DNA of 5,880 nt from a bacterium (GTDB taxonomy: Bacteria > UBA9089 > CG2-30-40-21): the NCBI GenBank assembly GCA_030018795.1, contig JASEHA010000162.1, forward strand, positions 1-5,880. Direction: 5' to 3'. A model generated the notes under the pieces. The model was not told the DNA's origin, searched no databases, and worked only from the letters and a program-made list of their open reading frames with translations. The translations under genes were made by a program, and so were the position numbers. Shown here in pieces: positions 5,856 to 5,880 of the stretch (positions are counted from its first letter, which is position 1; each line of letters starts with the position of its first letter).

Positions 5856-5880
5856 CCTAAAATGCAATCTTCCTGTAGGA

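Overview
The window is a stretch of bacterial chromosome of moderately low G+C (low forties by eye), with all genes on the + strand. It holds a tRNA-His gene, a full-length alanyl-tRNA synthetase gene (alaS), a short membrane-anchored protein of unknown function, a RuvX/YqgF-type Holliday junction resolvase gene (ruvX), and a gene for a cytoplasmic-looking protein built from fourteen 21-residue repeats. The host cannot be named from this sequence. Good Shine-Dalgarno sites, the alaS-ruvX neighbourhood and many short interspersed repeats fit an environmental or uncultured bacterium with a repeat-rich genome.

Layout. 1-68: a rho-independent terminator, presumably closing a gene to the left. 69-145: tRNA-His(GUG) with encoded G-1 and CCA. 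171-2834: alaS, only 25 nt after the tRNA, carrying two in-frame insertions of repetitive DNA (near 965-990 and 1566-1592). 2815-2842: a 14-bp tandem duplication that contains the alaS stop codon. 2930-3598: the small membrane protein, with a strong ribosome binding site and a possible promoter of its own. 3599-4044: a gene-free stretch of 446 bp, most of it a 325-bp MITE-like element (3603-3927) with matching ends and a long internal inverted repeat. 4045-4473: ruvX. 4523-5818: the repeat protein. 5820-5855: sequence resembling the MITE end again, running towards the window edge.

How the parts relate. alaS and ruvX are neighbours in many bacteria (Firmicutes have alaS-yrzL-yrrK), so this is a conserved housekeeping block into which an unknown gene and a mobile repeat have been placed. 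tRNA-His and alaS serve translation, and RuvX serves DNA recombination or 16S rRNA maturation. The two unknown proteins have no link to these roles beyond position. The most novel item is the 21-residue repeat protein. The most unusual pattern is how often short repeats have entered the window, twice inside the reading frame of an essential enzyme.
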